From the NCBI RefSeq assembly GCF_021389935.1, contig NZ_CP089979.1, forward strand, positions 62,001 through 126,000: a stretch of 64,000 nt of DNA, given 5' to 3'. A program made the translations under genes and the position numbers. Under the pieces are notes generated by a model. It was not told the origin of the DNA. It searched no databases and saw only the letters and a program-made list of their open reading frames with translations. This document shows, in pieces, positions 26,517 through 34,734 of the stretch; within the stretch, counting starts at the first letter, position 1, and the number at the start of each line of letters is the position of its first letter. This DNA is from Fulvivirga ligni. GTDB taxonomy: Bacteria > Bacteroidota > Bacteroidia > Cytophagales > Cyclobacteriaceae.

Positions 26517-27071
26517 ATGAAAAAAATCCATCTATTTTTATTTAGTCTTATACCTTTAATCTGCTATTCTCAGACTGATTCACAAAACAAAAACAACCAA
26601 GATCAAATCTTCTTAAAAATTAACAAAACCCTTTTTGAAAATTTTGTTAACGGAAATTTCGGTCCATATGAAACTAAAAACGAGCAAGGCTATTACATCT
26701 TGAACACGCAATCTTATTTTTCATATTTAAACCGACTAGATATTTTCTCCCAAGAATTCTATCAAAAGGAAAAAGAAAGGCTCAGAGAATGTCAACAAGA
26801 CTTAGAAGAATTAAAATGGACTGGCATCACAGACCTCGGTTGGGAGCCCAGATCCTGCTCTTTCTTTAATTATATGTATTGGTTAAAAAGTCAAGAATCA
26901 CCTCATGCCTATGAAGTTAGTGAATTGTCGATTAAGAGTAATTCTGCACAATCTAGACTAAGATTTTATGACAATTATAATAATGAAAAATCCTATTGGC
27001 ACGAATCATTGTTGATAAAGTATAGGAAATTTGATGACATCTGGCGGATAATAGAAATCTCGGAAGAATAA
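26517..27071 (+). CDS. Secreted hypothetical protein, 184 residues
   Basis: A signal peptide (about 1-18, ending ICYSQ) leads a charged mature protein with aromatic-rich patches (YILNTQSYFSYL, WTGITDLGWEP, SYWHESLLIKYRKFDDIWRI). I recognise no domain; the last part, a strand with 'lliKYRKFDDIWRIIEI', is like the end of NTF2-fold or DUF3828-type proteins, but this is weak. It is a single gene between divergent and convergent neighbours. Two Cys lie in the mature part (ECQQD, RSCSF). Confidence 0.6.
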   Translation: MKKIHLFLFSLIPLICYSQTDSQNKNNQDQIFLKINKTLFENFVNGNFGPYETKNEQGYYILNTQSYFSYLNRLDIFSQEFYQKEKERLRECQQDLEELKWTGITDLGWEPRSCSFFNYMYWLKSQESPHAYEVSELSIKSNSAQSRLRFYDNYNNEKSYWHESLLIKYRKFDDIWRIIEISEE

Positions 27072-27129
27072 CATTCTGTTTATTGCTTCTGTAATAAACA
27101 CTAAAAAACTCTAGAATATGACCAAACCC

Positions 27130-27576
27130 CTAACTATCCAACAACCTCCTATGATAATTGATCTGACCTAAATGATAGCTGAGGTGAGTAAGCAGGTGCA
27201 CCAGGGTGTATTCCATTTCGGTGGGTTTCTCCCAAATTTGAATGGGGAAATCTGATTTAAGATCATCCATAGACAAACCATCAAGACCTTGATTCACAAC
27301 CTTTTGTACCGCCTCAATTTTCTGTAGAAGCTCCGCCCTGGGAACATTTTTTTGAGAAAATTCCAAGTCTCGCTCTCTAATATAGCCTGTCTTCGCCAAG
27401 CCATTGCCGATATAATAATTTAGATTGCCCAACAAGTGCAAGCATAAATTACCAGCACAGTTAGATATCTGAGCATCTGTAAGCCAAAGATTTTCTTCAT
27501 TTTGATATTGCTCTATTTCGTATTTGAGCTTTTGAATGTCTCTGCTGAATAAGGTTTTAAGTGTTTCAATGATCAT
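27130..27576 (-). CDS. DinB-like four-helix protein (DUF1572 type)
   Basis: A 148-residue cytosolic four-helix-bundle protein of the DinB/YfiT metal-binding superfamily. The three helices carrying metal-ligand histidines are visible: LCLHLLGNLNYYIG, and HLLTHLSYHLGQINYHRRLL near the C-terminus. Members bind Ni or Zn and some are thiol transferases; the exact reaction is unknown. It starts 1 base before the acetyltransferase stop on the same strand, suggesting one operon. Confidence 0.8.
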   Translation of the reverse strand: MIIETLKTLFSRDIQKLKYEIEQYQNEENLWLTDAQISNCAGNLCLHLLGNLNYYIGNGLAKTGYIRERDLEFSQKNVPRAELLQKIEAVQKVVNQGLDGLSMDDLKSDFPIQIWEKPTEMEYTLVHLLTHLSYHLGQINYHRRLLDS

Positions 27577-27577
27577 A

Positions 27578-28141
27578 TCACTTCTTGTCCAGTTCTCTAA
27601 TCACCCTACAAGGATTCCCCGCCGCAAATACATCAGACGGAATGTCTTTAGTTACCACGCTGCCTGCACCGATCACCACGCGGTCTCCGATAGTTACACC
27701 TGGGCAAATAACTGCGCTACCACCTACCCAAACATCTTCACCAATAGTGATGGGTTTAGCAAACTCCAGGCCGCTGGCTCGCTCTTTATAGTCCATTGGG
27801 TGGGTGGCGGTGTATATTTGTACATTTGGTCCGAATAGGGTTCGGTCTCCCACTTTAACCTCCATTACATCCAGCACCACACAGTTGAAATTGAAAAACA
27901 CCTTTTCTCCCAGCGTGATGTTGGTACCATAATCACAATAGAAAGGCGGCTGAATCCACAGGCCCTGGCCGGCGTGAGGAATGAGCTTCTGGAGTATCTC
28001 CGCTCGTTCCTTTTCCTGATCTTCGCTGGAGTCATTGAGGGCCTTTAAATGTAGACGGGCATCGAGTCGCATTTGAGATAGTTGTTCATCTAAAGCGTTA
28101 TACAACTCTCCGGAGAGCATCTTTTCTTTTTCTGATTTCAT
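27578..28141 (-). CDS. Sugar O-acetyltransferase (Maa/LacA/NodL-like)
   Basis: A 187-residue left-handed beta-helix enzyme that moves acetyl from acetyl-CoA to a sugar hydroxyl. The N-terminal Mac domain (KMLSGELYNALDEQLSQMRLDARL) is followed by hexapeptide repeats: NITLGEKVFFNFNCVVLD, then IGEDVWVGGSAVICPGVTIGDRVVIGAGSVVTKDIP. The catalytic His is in TATHPMDYKER. The end AAGNPCRVIREL is the family signature. It is the first gene of a pair with the DinB-like gene, and diverges from the pentapeptide protein (73-base spacer). Confidence 0.93.
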   Translation of the reverse strand: MKSEKEKMLSGELYNALDEQLSQMRLDARLHLKALNDSSEDQEKERAEILQKLIPHAGQGLWIQPPFYCDYGTNITLGEKVFFNFNCVVLDVMEVKVGDRTLFGPNVQIYTATHPMDYKERASGLEFAKPITIGEDVWVGGSAVICPGVTIGDRVVIGAGSVVTKDIPSDVFAAGNPCRVIRELDKK

Positions 28142-28213
28142 GGGTAGCTATTTAGTTTTTTAATGCCCAATTTTGCGGCTTTGGGCAATTGATTAAAGTT
28201 AAGATTTAATAGC

Positions 28214-28813
28214 ATGGGAACCGCGAACCAACCTGATGAGTATCGTAAAAAAACCTTTAATGGCACTAACCTGGCAGAGAAGAAGCTGAGTAACAGGGAG
28301 TTTATAGAGTGCCAATTCATCTCATGTAATTTTCATAAGGCTACTCTTCATGACAACGACTTCGAAAACTGCGTTTTTAAGCAATGCGATCTTTCCATGA
28401 GCTCTCTGGAAAGCACAGGTTTTAAAGACTGCATTTTCATAGGCTGCAAAATACTTGGCGTAGACTTTACCCGCTGCAATTCTTTCCGTTTCTCTTTTGC
28501 CTTTAAAGATTGCTTTCTTGATTATAGCATTTTCTGTGGCACCAAAATGAAAAAGACACAGTTTACTAATTGCTCATTAAAAGAGGCCAATTTCTCCAAC
28601 ACCGACCTTACTTTATCCTCTTTCGACAATTGTGATCTATCAGACGCTGTTTTTTCACACAGCATTCTTATCCGGGTGGACTTTCGTACGGCCAGAGGTT
28701 TCGTCATCGATCCTGCGATCAACAAAATGAAACGTGCAAGATTCTCAAGCCTCAATCTGCAAGGGCTACTCTACAAGTATGACTTGGAGGTAGATGATAG
28801 TTTGATAGGGTAA
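28214..28813 (+). CDS. Pentapeptide-repeat protein, Qnr-like
   Basis: A 199-residue right-handed quadrilateral beta-helix: repeats of A(D/N)(L/F)XX type run from about residue 15 to 165 (FIECQFISCNFHKATL, ENCVFKQCDLSMSSL, ANFSNTDLTLSSFDNCDLSDAVF), with a short break and then a C-terminal dimer helix region (SSLNLQGLLYKYDLEVDD). Order, length and ending are similar to Qnr proteins, which protect gyrase from quinolones or toxins. The many Cys, Phe and Asn in the stack are normal for this family. Whether it protects gyrase is inference. Confidence 0.85.
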   Translation: MGTANQPDEYRKKTFNGTNLAEKKLSNREFIECQFISCNFHKATLHDNDFENCVFKQCDLSMSSLESTGFKDCIFIGCKILGVDFTRCNSFRFSFAFKDCFLDYSIFCGTKMKKTQFTNCSLKEANFSNTDLTLSSFDNCDLSDAVFSHSILIRVDFRTARGFVIDPAINKMKRARFSSLNLQGLLYKYDLEVDDSLIG

Positions 28814-28946
28814 TCTATTTACCCATTATCTTCTCTCTGCACCACACCCCAATCCGTAATATGGGTAATGATGGTTTGCAAAGTATTACCGTGCTTAGCC
28901 GCCTGGGTATGCTGGGTGGCTGACTTCTCCCCCTCAAGATCAGAGT
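28811..28946 (-). pseudogene. Possible C-terminal remnant of a gene
   Basis: Between the pentapeptide gene and 29009 the minus strand has a start-less open frame of about 44 codons, ending at a stop near 28814, with protein-like composition (TQHTQAAKHGNTLQTII, DWGVVQRE). It has an in-frame stop before it and no start, so it may be the tail of a lost gene; the family is not recognised. Confidence 0.3.
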
Positions 28947-29008
28947 TAGATTACATTGGTTTAAATATTCAATAAAAATACTTAGGTTGTAAAACCAAAT
29001 TCAAACTA

Positions 29009-29374
29009 ATGGAAATTCAAAACTTATCTAACTATGATCTCTATGTTCTAATAATGGATCAATCCATGAAGGAGGACAAATTACTAGCCGCAGAAGATGA
29101 ATTCAAAAATCGACAATTGTCTTTCCAGGAAATTGATGCTTTGAGCCTAAAATATGAGCAAGCAAAACGAAACGTTAAACCTCAAGAATTAACTACTGCT
29201 ACAAAGATTACACTTATCATATTTCCATTTTTTCTCTTACCCCACGTATTTGTTTCAATACAACATTTAAAGACAGGTCATGCAGAAAAATGGAAGCAAT
29301 ATTGGAGATTCGTGGCATTGGGGCATTTATTCTGGACAATTCTAGTCATTACCATTTTTAGATACCTAACATAG
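29009..29374 (+). CDS. Small membrane protein, 121 residues
   Basis: Residues 1-58 are a charged helical cytosolic part (LLAAEDEFKNRQLSFQEIDALSLKYEQAKR), then two membrane helices (about 66-86 and 100-119) with a short basic loop. No signal peptide and no known domain. It is a single gene with an upstream AT-rich spacer; the next gene converges from the right. Function unknown. Confidence 0.65.
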   Translation: MEIQNLSNYDLYVLIMDQSMKEDKLLAAEDEFKNRQLSFQEIDALSLKYEQAKRNVKPQELTTATKITLIIFPFFLLPHVFVSIQHLKTGHAEKWKQYWRFVALGHLFWTILVITIFRYLT

Positions 29375-29393
29375 CCATTCTCTTCTATACACC

Positions 29394-30212
29394 TCAATCA
29401 ACTACCAAAGGCCTAGAAGCACTCACTTTATCAAAATACAGAAATCCGCTGTACCCTCCTCTAGGCTCATCTGGGTAGACTAGCATGTAATTCTTTCCAT
29501 ACTCACTCAACTCTTTGTTGCCGGACACAGCTCTTTCCTTGCAACCATCACTCATACAGTTCCAATAAGTACCTTCTCCAAAATAAGTATTTAACGAAAT
29601 GAGCTGATTATCAAAGCCTTTCATCTGATTAAAATGATAAATAGCCGATTTGAAAGTAGGCCGCCAGAATCCTTCTTTTAGATTGGCATGAAGATTACCT
29701 GTGAGCACAATTAATCGGCCTTCTTTATAACCTTGGCTTAGATTAACACCCATCAAACTATCTCTTTCATTGGTAGAAAGGCCTAACCCTGACTGTACAT
29801 CGAAGCAAATAACCTCCACATTTTTCAATGCTCTAATTCCTTTAATGAGCTCGCCAATAGCTTCACTGGTTCTGCCATCCTGAGTTTTGAAGTAATCCAG
29901 GGCAATGAGTTTTTCAAAATCACCGCTCTTCATATATTCATCGAGGTCCTTTTGATAATTGCTATTTATTTCAAGTCCTACTGTCAATTTTTGATCTTCC
30001 TGGCTGAACTGTTGCAGTAATTCCAGCACAAACAATGGCACCTCGGTAGTCCCGTGCATTTCACCCACCACTATCACTTTTTTACTATCTATGAATGATT
30101 GGAAATCGGCACTATCTAATTTATCTAACTGGAAAATGCTGGACTGTGCAAAAGCCGCATGGACAGTAAGACAACTGATTAAAAGGAGAAATTTAAATTT
30201 CATTTTTAACAA
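29394..30212 (-). CDS. ChaN-like (Tiki/EreA-superfamily) secreted protein
   Basis: A 272-residue exported protein: a signal peptide (about 1-22), then the superfamily start VIVVGEMHGTTEVPLFVLELL with the conserved Glu/His pair, LTVGLEINSNYQKDLDEYM, and VICFDVQSG followed by LIVLTGNLHANL, whose His is the usual late motif. ChaN-type proteins bind haem or act as putative hydrolases. Two Cys near the end (MSDGCKE, YWNCMS) may form a disulfide. It is followed upstream on the same strand by a three-helix membrane gene with no gap (30213), so they are probably co-transcribed. Confidence 0.78.
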   Translation of the reverse strand: MLKMKFKFLLLISCLTVHAAFAQSSIFQLDKLDSADFQSFIDSKKVIVVGEMHGTTEVPLFVLELLQQFSQEDQKLTVGLEINSNYQKDLDEYMKSGDFEKLIALDYFKTQDGRTSEAIGELIKGIRALKNVEVICFDVQSGLGLSTNERDSLMGVNLSQGYKEGRLIVLTGNLHANLKEGFWRPTFKSAIYHFNQMKGFDNQLISLNTYFGEGTYWNCMSDGCKERAVSGNKELSEYGKNYMLVYPDEPRGGYSGFLYFDKVSASRPLVVD

Positions 30213-30722
30213 TTAAAATTTTATACCCAGCTCATTGACATCTCTGTTAACCTTTACCCATTCGCTATTATCGTAATCTGTCTTTATGTTTAAAGTATCA
30301 ACTAGCATAAATAAGCTGGTCAAATATATGACCTCCACATTTCTCCGGTTATACCCTAAAGCACCAACATTTTGCATTTGAAATTCAACTTTCTTAAATT
30401 GAAGTTGTCCGTTTTGATAAATAATTTTTTGAGTTTTCCATGCTGATGAGGATTGAATGATTTGCAATGGCCCTGTAGCAAAAACCATTATTAAAGTTAT
30501 CAATGGGATTATTATCAAGATGATTTCCCATTTAACCATTTTGATTATCAAAATATTCCAAAGCAAAATGAGTGGAGCTCCAATCATTACACCGAAATAA
30601 ACGCAAGATTTTATAAACTGATTTTTGATTTCAAAACTTGTAGCTACATCCAGAATAAACATTAGGAGAAGTATGATGAATATAGCGTTAAGTAAGACAG
30701 ATGACTTTTTCCTCCAATCCAT
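30213..30722 (-). CDS. Three-helix membrane protein, 169 residues
   Basis: I start it at ATG 30722 (MDWRKKSS), because the longer frame would run into the DUF4287 gene in another frame. Three membrane helices (about 8-30, 42-66, 72-88 from this start) are followed by a C-terminal soluble domain of about 80 residues, beta-rich (KIIYQNGQLQFKKVEFQMQ). No known family. Directly upstream of the ChaN-like gene (its stop is next to that start). Confidence 0.65.
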   Translation of the reverse strand: MDWRKKSSVLLNAIFIILLLMFILDVATSFEIKNQFIKSCVYFGVMIGAPLILLWNILIIKMVKWEIILIIIPLITLIMVFATGPLQIIQSSSAWKTQKIIYQNGQLQFKKVEFQMQNVGALGYNRRNVEVIYLTSLFMLVDTLNIKTDYDNSEWVKVNRDVNELGIKF

Positions 30723-30735
30723 TTCTAACAAATAG

Positions 30736-30954
30736 CTACTCCTTCTTCCCTTTAAAAGTAGCATAGATAGCCATGGCGTGACCATGCCCCAGCTCAAAAT
30801 CCTCCGTCAGCCAATTCGTAACTTCGGTTGCCTTCACTTTCGGATTTAATTTACCATCTATGATAAACCCCTTTTCTGTGGCTAATGACTTAAAATCTTC
30901 CGGGGTTTTCCCGGTTTTGGCTTTGATGTTATCGATATAGGCTTGAAAAGACAT
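30736..30954 (-). CDS. DUF4287-type protein
   Basis: A 72-residue soluble protein that matches DUF4287 along its length: a start with AYIDNIKAKTGKTPEDF, GLTE-like KGF, KATEVTNWLTEDFELGHGHAMAIYATFKG. The WL..dfgLghGHAmAi element is the family hallmark. In other Bacteroidota it often stands with DinB or glyoxalase-like genes; the function is unknown. Ends 13 bases before the start of the membrane protein. Confidence 0.88.
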   Translation of the reverse strand: MSFQAYIDNIKAKTGKTPEDFKSLATEKGFIIDGKLNPKVKATEVTNWLTEDFELGHGHAMAIYATFKGKKE

Positions 30955-31043
30955 AGCTTTTAGGTTTAAGTGGTTGGTGTTGGTCTATAATCAAATATAT
31001 TAAATTTTGAATATTTAATTACATTTAATATTAAGCCATTGAA

Positions 31044-31532
31044 TTAAGAGGATAGGCCTTTTACATATATAACGATGAGTGCACTAAAAAATGCTACGGT
31101 AAGTATTAATGGAACATAAAATACTAAGCCAATGGCTGGATTCAATGTGGAGAAGGAAGGATTGTTAATAGAATAATAGACCATAACCTTCTTACCCATA
31201 GCGAGTCTACCATAAAGAAAGATACTTGCAGTCTCAGAACCTTGATAGCACCCTTTATGCCCCGCATAAGTAAACCCTTTAATATTATCACCTGTATATA
31301 ACTGATTATCAACCTGATACTCATATCTGAATACAAAGCAATCATCATCTTCATTTACCATTGAATGTGTAATAATTCCAGTAGTTTGTCCTCCATTTTT
31401 CAAAATGAAAGAAAAATAACCTGTTATGCAGGTAAGGGACAAGATAATTAAAGTTACAGGGGCAAGTAGCTTAATGGCAAGCTTCTCCTCTCTGGTTTTG
31501 CTATTCCATGACAGCCGTTTAAAAAATGACAT
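31044..31532 (-). CDS. DUF3592-like membrane protein
   Basis: A 162-residue protein with a membrane helix near residues 22-44 and a second at about 133-156, and between them an outside beta domain: TTGIITHS, CFVFRYEYQVDNQLYTGDN, VMVYYSINNPSFSTLNP. The pattern 'v.V.Y.p.nP..s.l.p' is that of DUF3592. Function unknown. It is a single gene facing left, with spacers on both sides. Confidence 0.75.
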   Translation of the reverse strand: MSFFKRLSWNSKTREEKLAIKLLAPVTLIILSLTCITGYFSFILKNGGQTTGIITHSMVNEDDDCFVFRYEYQVDNQLYTGDNIKGFTYAGHKGCYQGSETASIFLYGRLAMGKKVMVYYSINNPSFSTLNPAIGLVFYVPLILTVAFFSALIVIYVKGLSS

Positions 31533-31564
31533 TCTTCAATATTCTTCAATACTCTTCAAATACA

Positions 31565-31593
31565 ATAAAAAAGCCACCCCAACAGGGCGGCTT
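31565..31593 (-). terminator. Rho-independent terminator, minus strand
   Basis: Reading left, AAGCCGCCC and GGGTGGCTT pair over 9 bases (one G-U) around a 5-base loop, followed by TTTTTTATT. It ends the leftward lipoprotein gene at 31669. Confidence 0.75.
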
Positions 31594-31668
31594 AAAGATA
31601 TTATATTTTAAATAAAATCAGTGTGAAGTATTATCCAAGGGAAAGATTTTAAAGCCTAACCAACGCCA

Positions 31669-32226
31669 TCAATCTTTTTCCCCCGTAGAAGTACCTCGTA
31701 AACGCAAAGGAGAATAAGTACCTCTTGACATAAGAATATCATATTCAATCTCTATCTCATCACCATTAACCTCTCCAGACAGCTCTACTTGAACGTTGAA
31801 TAAAAATAAATCTCCACCTTCAATCATAATAGGCATTCGAAAATCAAATTCATCTAGACTAAACTCTTCACCTTGTATTTCAGCAACTGTTTCTCGTTCA
31901 TCAATATCCACATTAACTATGATAGCAGCATTCCCTAAAACGGTTATTAAGGTATTTTGGATTAATTTTTCAACAAAAACATTAAGATTCAACTGTAGCT
32001 CATCCTTATCCAGATAATCATAAACGTCCAGACTAATTTTTGCATCCAAATCTATAGCCATAGTACTATCCAAAGCAGGGGTGGCCTGGGTTATCCTCAC
32101 CTCAGAGTCATCCATATCATACTTACCTTCAAGGGCTTGTCTTGTATCTGGTTCATCTTCTTCATCACAGGCGGCAAACAATAGGCCCAAGGCCAGTATT
32201 GCTGTAAATAGGCTATAAGTTTTCAT
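31669..32226 (-). CDS. Lipoprotein, paralogue 1 of a local family
   Basis: A 185-residue lipoprotein: signal with lipobox (LLFAAC, Cys about 20), then an acidic linker (DEEDEPDTRQ). The mature part has KYDMDDSEVRITQATPALDSTMAIDLDAKI, a hydrophobic helix (FVEKLIQNTLITVL) and a late LSGEVNGDEIEIEYDI strand. It aligns with the gene at 32357 along its whole length and with the broken gene at 33994. No known domain. It is very acidic, as surface proteins of marine bacteria often are. Confidence 0.8.
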   Translation of the reverse strand: MKTYSLFTAILALGLLFAACDEEDEPDTRQALEGKYDMDDSEVRITQATPALDSTMAIDLDAKISLDVYDYLDKDELQLNLNVFVEKLIQNTLITVLGNAAIIVNVDIDERETVAEIQGEEFSLDEFDFRMPIMIEGGDLFLFNVQVELSGEVNGDEIEIEYDILMSRGTYSPLRLRGTSTGEKD

Positions 32227-32356
32227 GGTGTGCAGTCTTAATTAGGTTTAAATTGTTCTACCAATTTAAATTACAGAACACCACATGATATGGTCTATTT
32301 GATTAGGTAAGCTTTTGGATTGACGTTAGAGCCCATTAAATTGATAGGCCGATATT

Positions 32357-32914
32357 TTAATGCCTTTTCCCCATGGCAGTACCGCGCAATCTTATAGGAC
32401 TGTCATTGGCTGTAAATGCTCCAGCGGCGATATCAAATTCAATTTCATGCTCATCGCCATCCATTTCACCATCAATATCTATTTTCACCACTACGGTTGA
32501 TTCACTGCCCCCAATAATTGAAAAAGGCATATCAAACTCAAACTCTTCAATGCTATACTTACCATCCTCCCCTTTCGCCACGGTATCGTCACCGTCAATA
32601 TCCACCTCTACCAAAACCTGATCATTAAAAATCCTCAATACTTCCTTAAGTAATTTCTCAATAAAATCATTTAGATCTACTTGCAGCTCATCAGAATCAA
32701 GTTCATCATCTATTTCAAACTCTATTTCAGAATTAAAATCCAGATAAACTGTGGTATCCATTATGGGATTAGTGCGAGTAAACCTCACCTCTGCATCCTC
32801 CATATCATATGTACCAGTGAGGGCCAGGCGCGCATCTGGAGTTTCTTCATCATCGCAGGCGTTTAGCGACAACATTAACACAAACAGCACAAATAGTAGT
32901 CTATAAACTTTCAT
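32357..32914 (-). CDS. Lipoprotein, paralogue 2 of a local family
   Basis: A 185-residue lipoprotein of equal length to the gene at 31669. Signal peptide with lipobox (LMLSLNAC) and DDEETPDARLALTGTYDMEDAEVRFTRTNP follow the same order, as do FIEKLLKEVLRIF and IDGDDTVAKGED...EFEFDMPFSIIGG; the end ..SPIRLRGTAMGK matches ..SPLRLRGTSTGE. The family is not one I can name. A 130-base spacer separates it from paralogue 1, so each probably has its own signals. Confidence 0.8.
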   Translation of the reverse strand: MKVYRLLFVLFVLMLSLNACDDEETPDARLALTGTYDMEDAEVRFTRTNPIMDTTVYLDFNSEIEFEIDDELDSDELQVDLNDFIEKLLKEVLRIFNDQVLVEVDIDGDDTVAKGEDGKYSIEEFEFDMPFSIIGGSESTVVVKIDIDGEMDGDEHEIEFDIAAGAFTANDSPIRLRGTAMGKRH

Positions 32915-33040
32915 GGTATATCCTTAATTAGGTTTAAATTGTATAGGCTTAATTTACACTGCATTTAGCGCTTGCAGGAAATAAATTGATTCATACAGGC
33001 TGTTATTTGATAACACGCCTCAGAAAATTGACAGTGAACA

Positions 33041-33180
33041 TCACTTAGAATCAAGTTTGGCTTTCAGATCATTCATAAACTCCGGAGTCCACATACTCAT
33101 ATGTCCTCCCTCCAACTTTATAACTTCTACTCCTTTATCCTTTAGGAAATATCCTAACCTGCACAATTCTTACACTCAGA
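33041..33180 (-). pseudogene. Alpha/beta-hydrolase C-terminal remnant
   Basis: In the 420-base gap 32915-33334 the minus strand has an open stretch ending at TGA (33041) that reads GYFLKDKGVEVIKLEGGHMS then MWTPEFMNDLKAKL. The GGH with its preceding strand is typical of the catalytic His and final helix of small alpha/beta hydrolases. Nothing upstream continues the reading. I regard it as the tail of a deleted hydrolase gene. The rest of the gap shows nothing I can support. Confidence 0.6.
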
Positions 33181-33334
33181 ATAAAGCCTTGATAATCAAA
33201 GCATAACACACAAAATCAAAATATAGGAGAGAAAACCTATGCACGAATTCTCAATGTAAAAACTTTTTCTTCCATTCATGTTTACACATAAGAAAATCAG
33301 GGTATGAAGCTGAAATTTCAAACAATCAATCATT

Positions 33335-33886
33335 ATGAAAAAGCTTTGGCTATACCTACCCTTCGTATATCTATGTCTTTTAGGCTGCGGCAAAGATGAG
33401 GGCGAAGCAAAATTTGCATCAAGCAATTACGACATCACATTATCAGTAAACTCAGATGTGAAGTATGAGTTTAAAGGAGACGAGCCTAGATTTTTAGGTA
33501 AATTATTCTCTGGCAAGTCTGGCGTGGATAAATATTCATTCCAAGTACTCACAGGCTCAGATCCTTCAAATATCATGGTAATTAACTTTTATATGCCTTC
33601 CGGCGAAACTCCATTTCAGGAAGACATGAGTTATCCTCTAACCTATGTAGATGGTATTACTTTAAATGAGGTTTTACAATATGGTCCCGTGGCTGAGCTT
33701 TATTTTGAGAATACCGAAGGATTCACCGACGGTCCATCTTCTACCACAGTTGCTTATTCAGGGGAACTAGAAACAAAAATTGGTGGGACTTACGGGTTCA
33801 CGGTAGAGCTTGGGGGTCATATCACTGATAAGGTAAAGCTAAAGCATGATATAGATGGCTCTGTTAAATTCTTAGAAACACCCTAA
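33335..33886 (+). CDS. Lipoprotein, 183 residues, unknown family
   Basis: Lipobox LCLLGC (Cys about 18) after a signal peptide. The mature part is beta-rich: DVKYEFKGDEPRFLGKLF, YSFQVLTGSDPSNIMVINFYMP, and an end with GGTYGFTVELGGHITDKVKLKH. It faces the opposite way to the lipoprotein paralogues and does not align with them. It ends 40 bases before a strong bidirectional terminator. Function unknown. Confidence 0.75.
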   Translation: MKKLWLYLPFVYLCLLGCGKDEGEAKFASSNYDITLSVNSDVKYEFKGDEPRFLGKLFSGKSGVDKYSFQVLTGSDPSNIMVINFYMPSGETPFQEDMSYPLTYVDGITLNEVLQYGPVAELYFENTEGFTDGPSSTTVAYSGELETKIGGTYGFTVELGGHITDKVKLKHDIDGSVKFLETP

Positions 33887-33925
33887 AAACCAAAAATCAA
33901 CTCAACCATAATACCTAACCTAAAA

Positions 33926-33970
33926 TGGGGCTGACTCAACAAGATGCAACATCATATTGAGTCAGCCCCA
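33926..33970. terminator. Bidirectional terminator between convergent genes
   Basis: A perfect 14-bp stem (TGGGGCTGACTCAA at 33926-33939 with its complement at 33957-33970) lies between the lipoprotein at 33335 and the broken lipoprotein at 33994. AT-rich runs flank both sides. Confidence 0.85.
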
Positions 33971-33993
33971 TAACTTTTAAGGCAATAAAGGCA

Positions 33994-34553
33994 TTAATCT
34001 ATTTTTTCACCCTTAGCCTCTCCCTCAAATACAAATGCAACCTGCTTGGTGCCTGCATTTTTAATTGTTGCTTTATAATCAAATTCCATCTCTCCGTCTT
34101 CTACCTCGCCATCCAAACGTATACTAGCTGTATAATTAGTGGCGGCTTCCAAACCTAGCCCGGCTTTCACTTTAACATTGAATTCATAGGTTTCAAATTT
34201 TTCATTATCAAACTCAACGGGGATCAAGCCATTTACTACATCAACCTGCACAATAAGCTTATTGGTACCATTGTAATGTGCCCAGAATGAAACCTCAATC
34301 ATACTCTCCAAAAACTCGGTCAGGGTCATGATAATGGTATCATCAGAATCTTCAGACTTTGCCAATTTTATTTTAGGCTTTATATCAAAAGTATATTGTG
34401 TCAATTCGTCACGGCCCAGATGTCTTGTTCCACATCAGTAACCACGTAAACTCCTTCAACTTCCACCTTAGGATCAACGGGATCTTCAGAATCTTCGCTA
34501 CAGCCAAAAAATGCCAGAGCCATACCCATACATAAAACTTGAACGTACTTCAT
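33994..34553 (-). pseudogene. Lipoprotein paralogue 3, frameshifted
   Basis: Two frames together rebuild a lipoprotein of about 185 residues. Frame 1 starts at ATG 34553, reads 50 residues (lipobox ALAFFGC, then SEDSEDP, VEGVYVVTD) and stops at TGA 34401. Frame 2 picks up in the same area (DELTQYTFDIKPKI) and runs to 33994 (end EGEAKGEKID). N- and C-terminal layout match the paralogues at 31669 and 32357. A single indel near 34405-34430 explains it; a real frameshift, programmed shift or sequencing error cannot be told apart here. A TTG at 34404 could start the second part alone, but that product would have no signal peptide. Confidence 0.7.
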
Positions 34554-34734
34554 GAATTTATAATTTAGATTGAATAATATCCAAGCTATAAACTCTTATG
34601 AGACCAGACCACTCAGATTTGATAGTGAGGGTTGGTGAATTGATGAGATAATAATATGACTTGATAGCCGAAATAACGTTATTTAACTATTAGCAGGAAA
34701 TGATGCGAATACTTGATAATTTAGTTGAGGCATA

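Noticed and set aside
30723-30797. Longer start for the three-helix membrane protein
   Set aside because: It would overlap the DUF4287 gene in another frame and adds a stretch without family or signal character.
33196-33426. Minus-strand ORF overlapping the start of the lipoprotein at 33335
   Set aside because: Overlaps a well-supported signal peptide and lipobox on the plus strand; no family resemblance.
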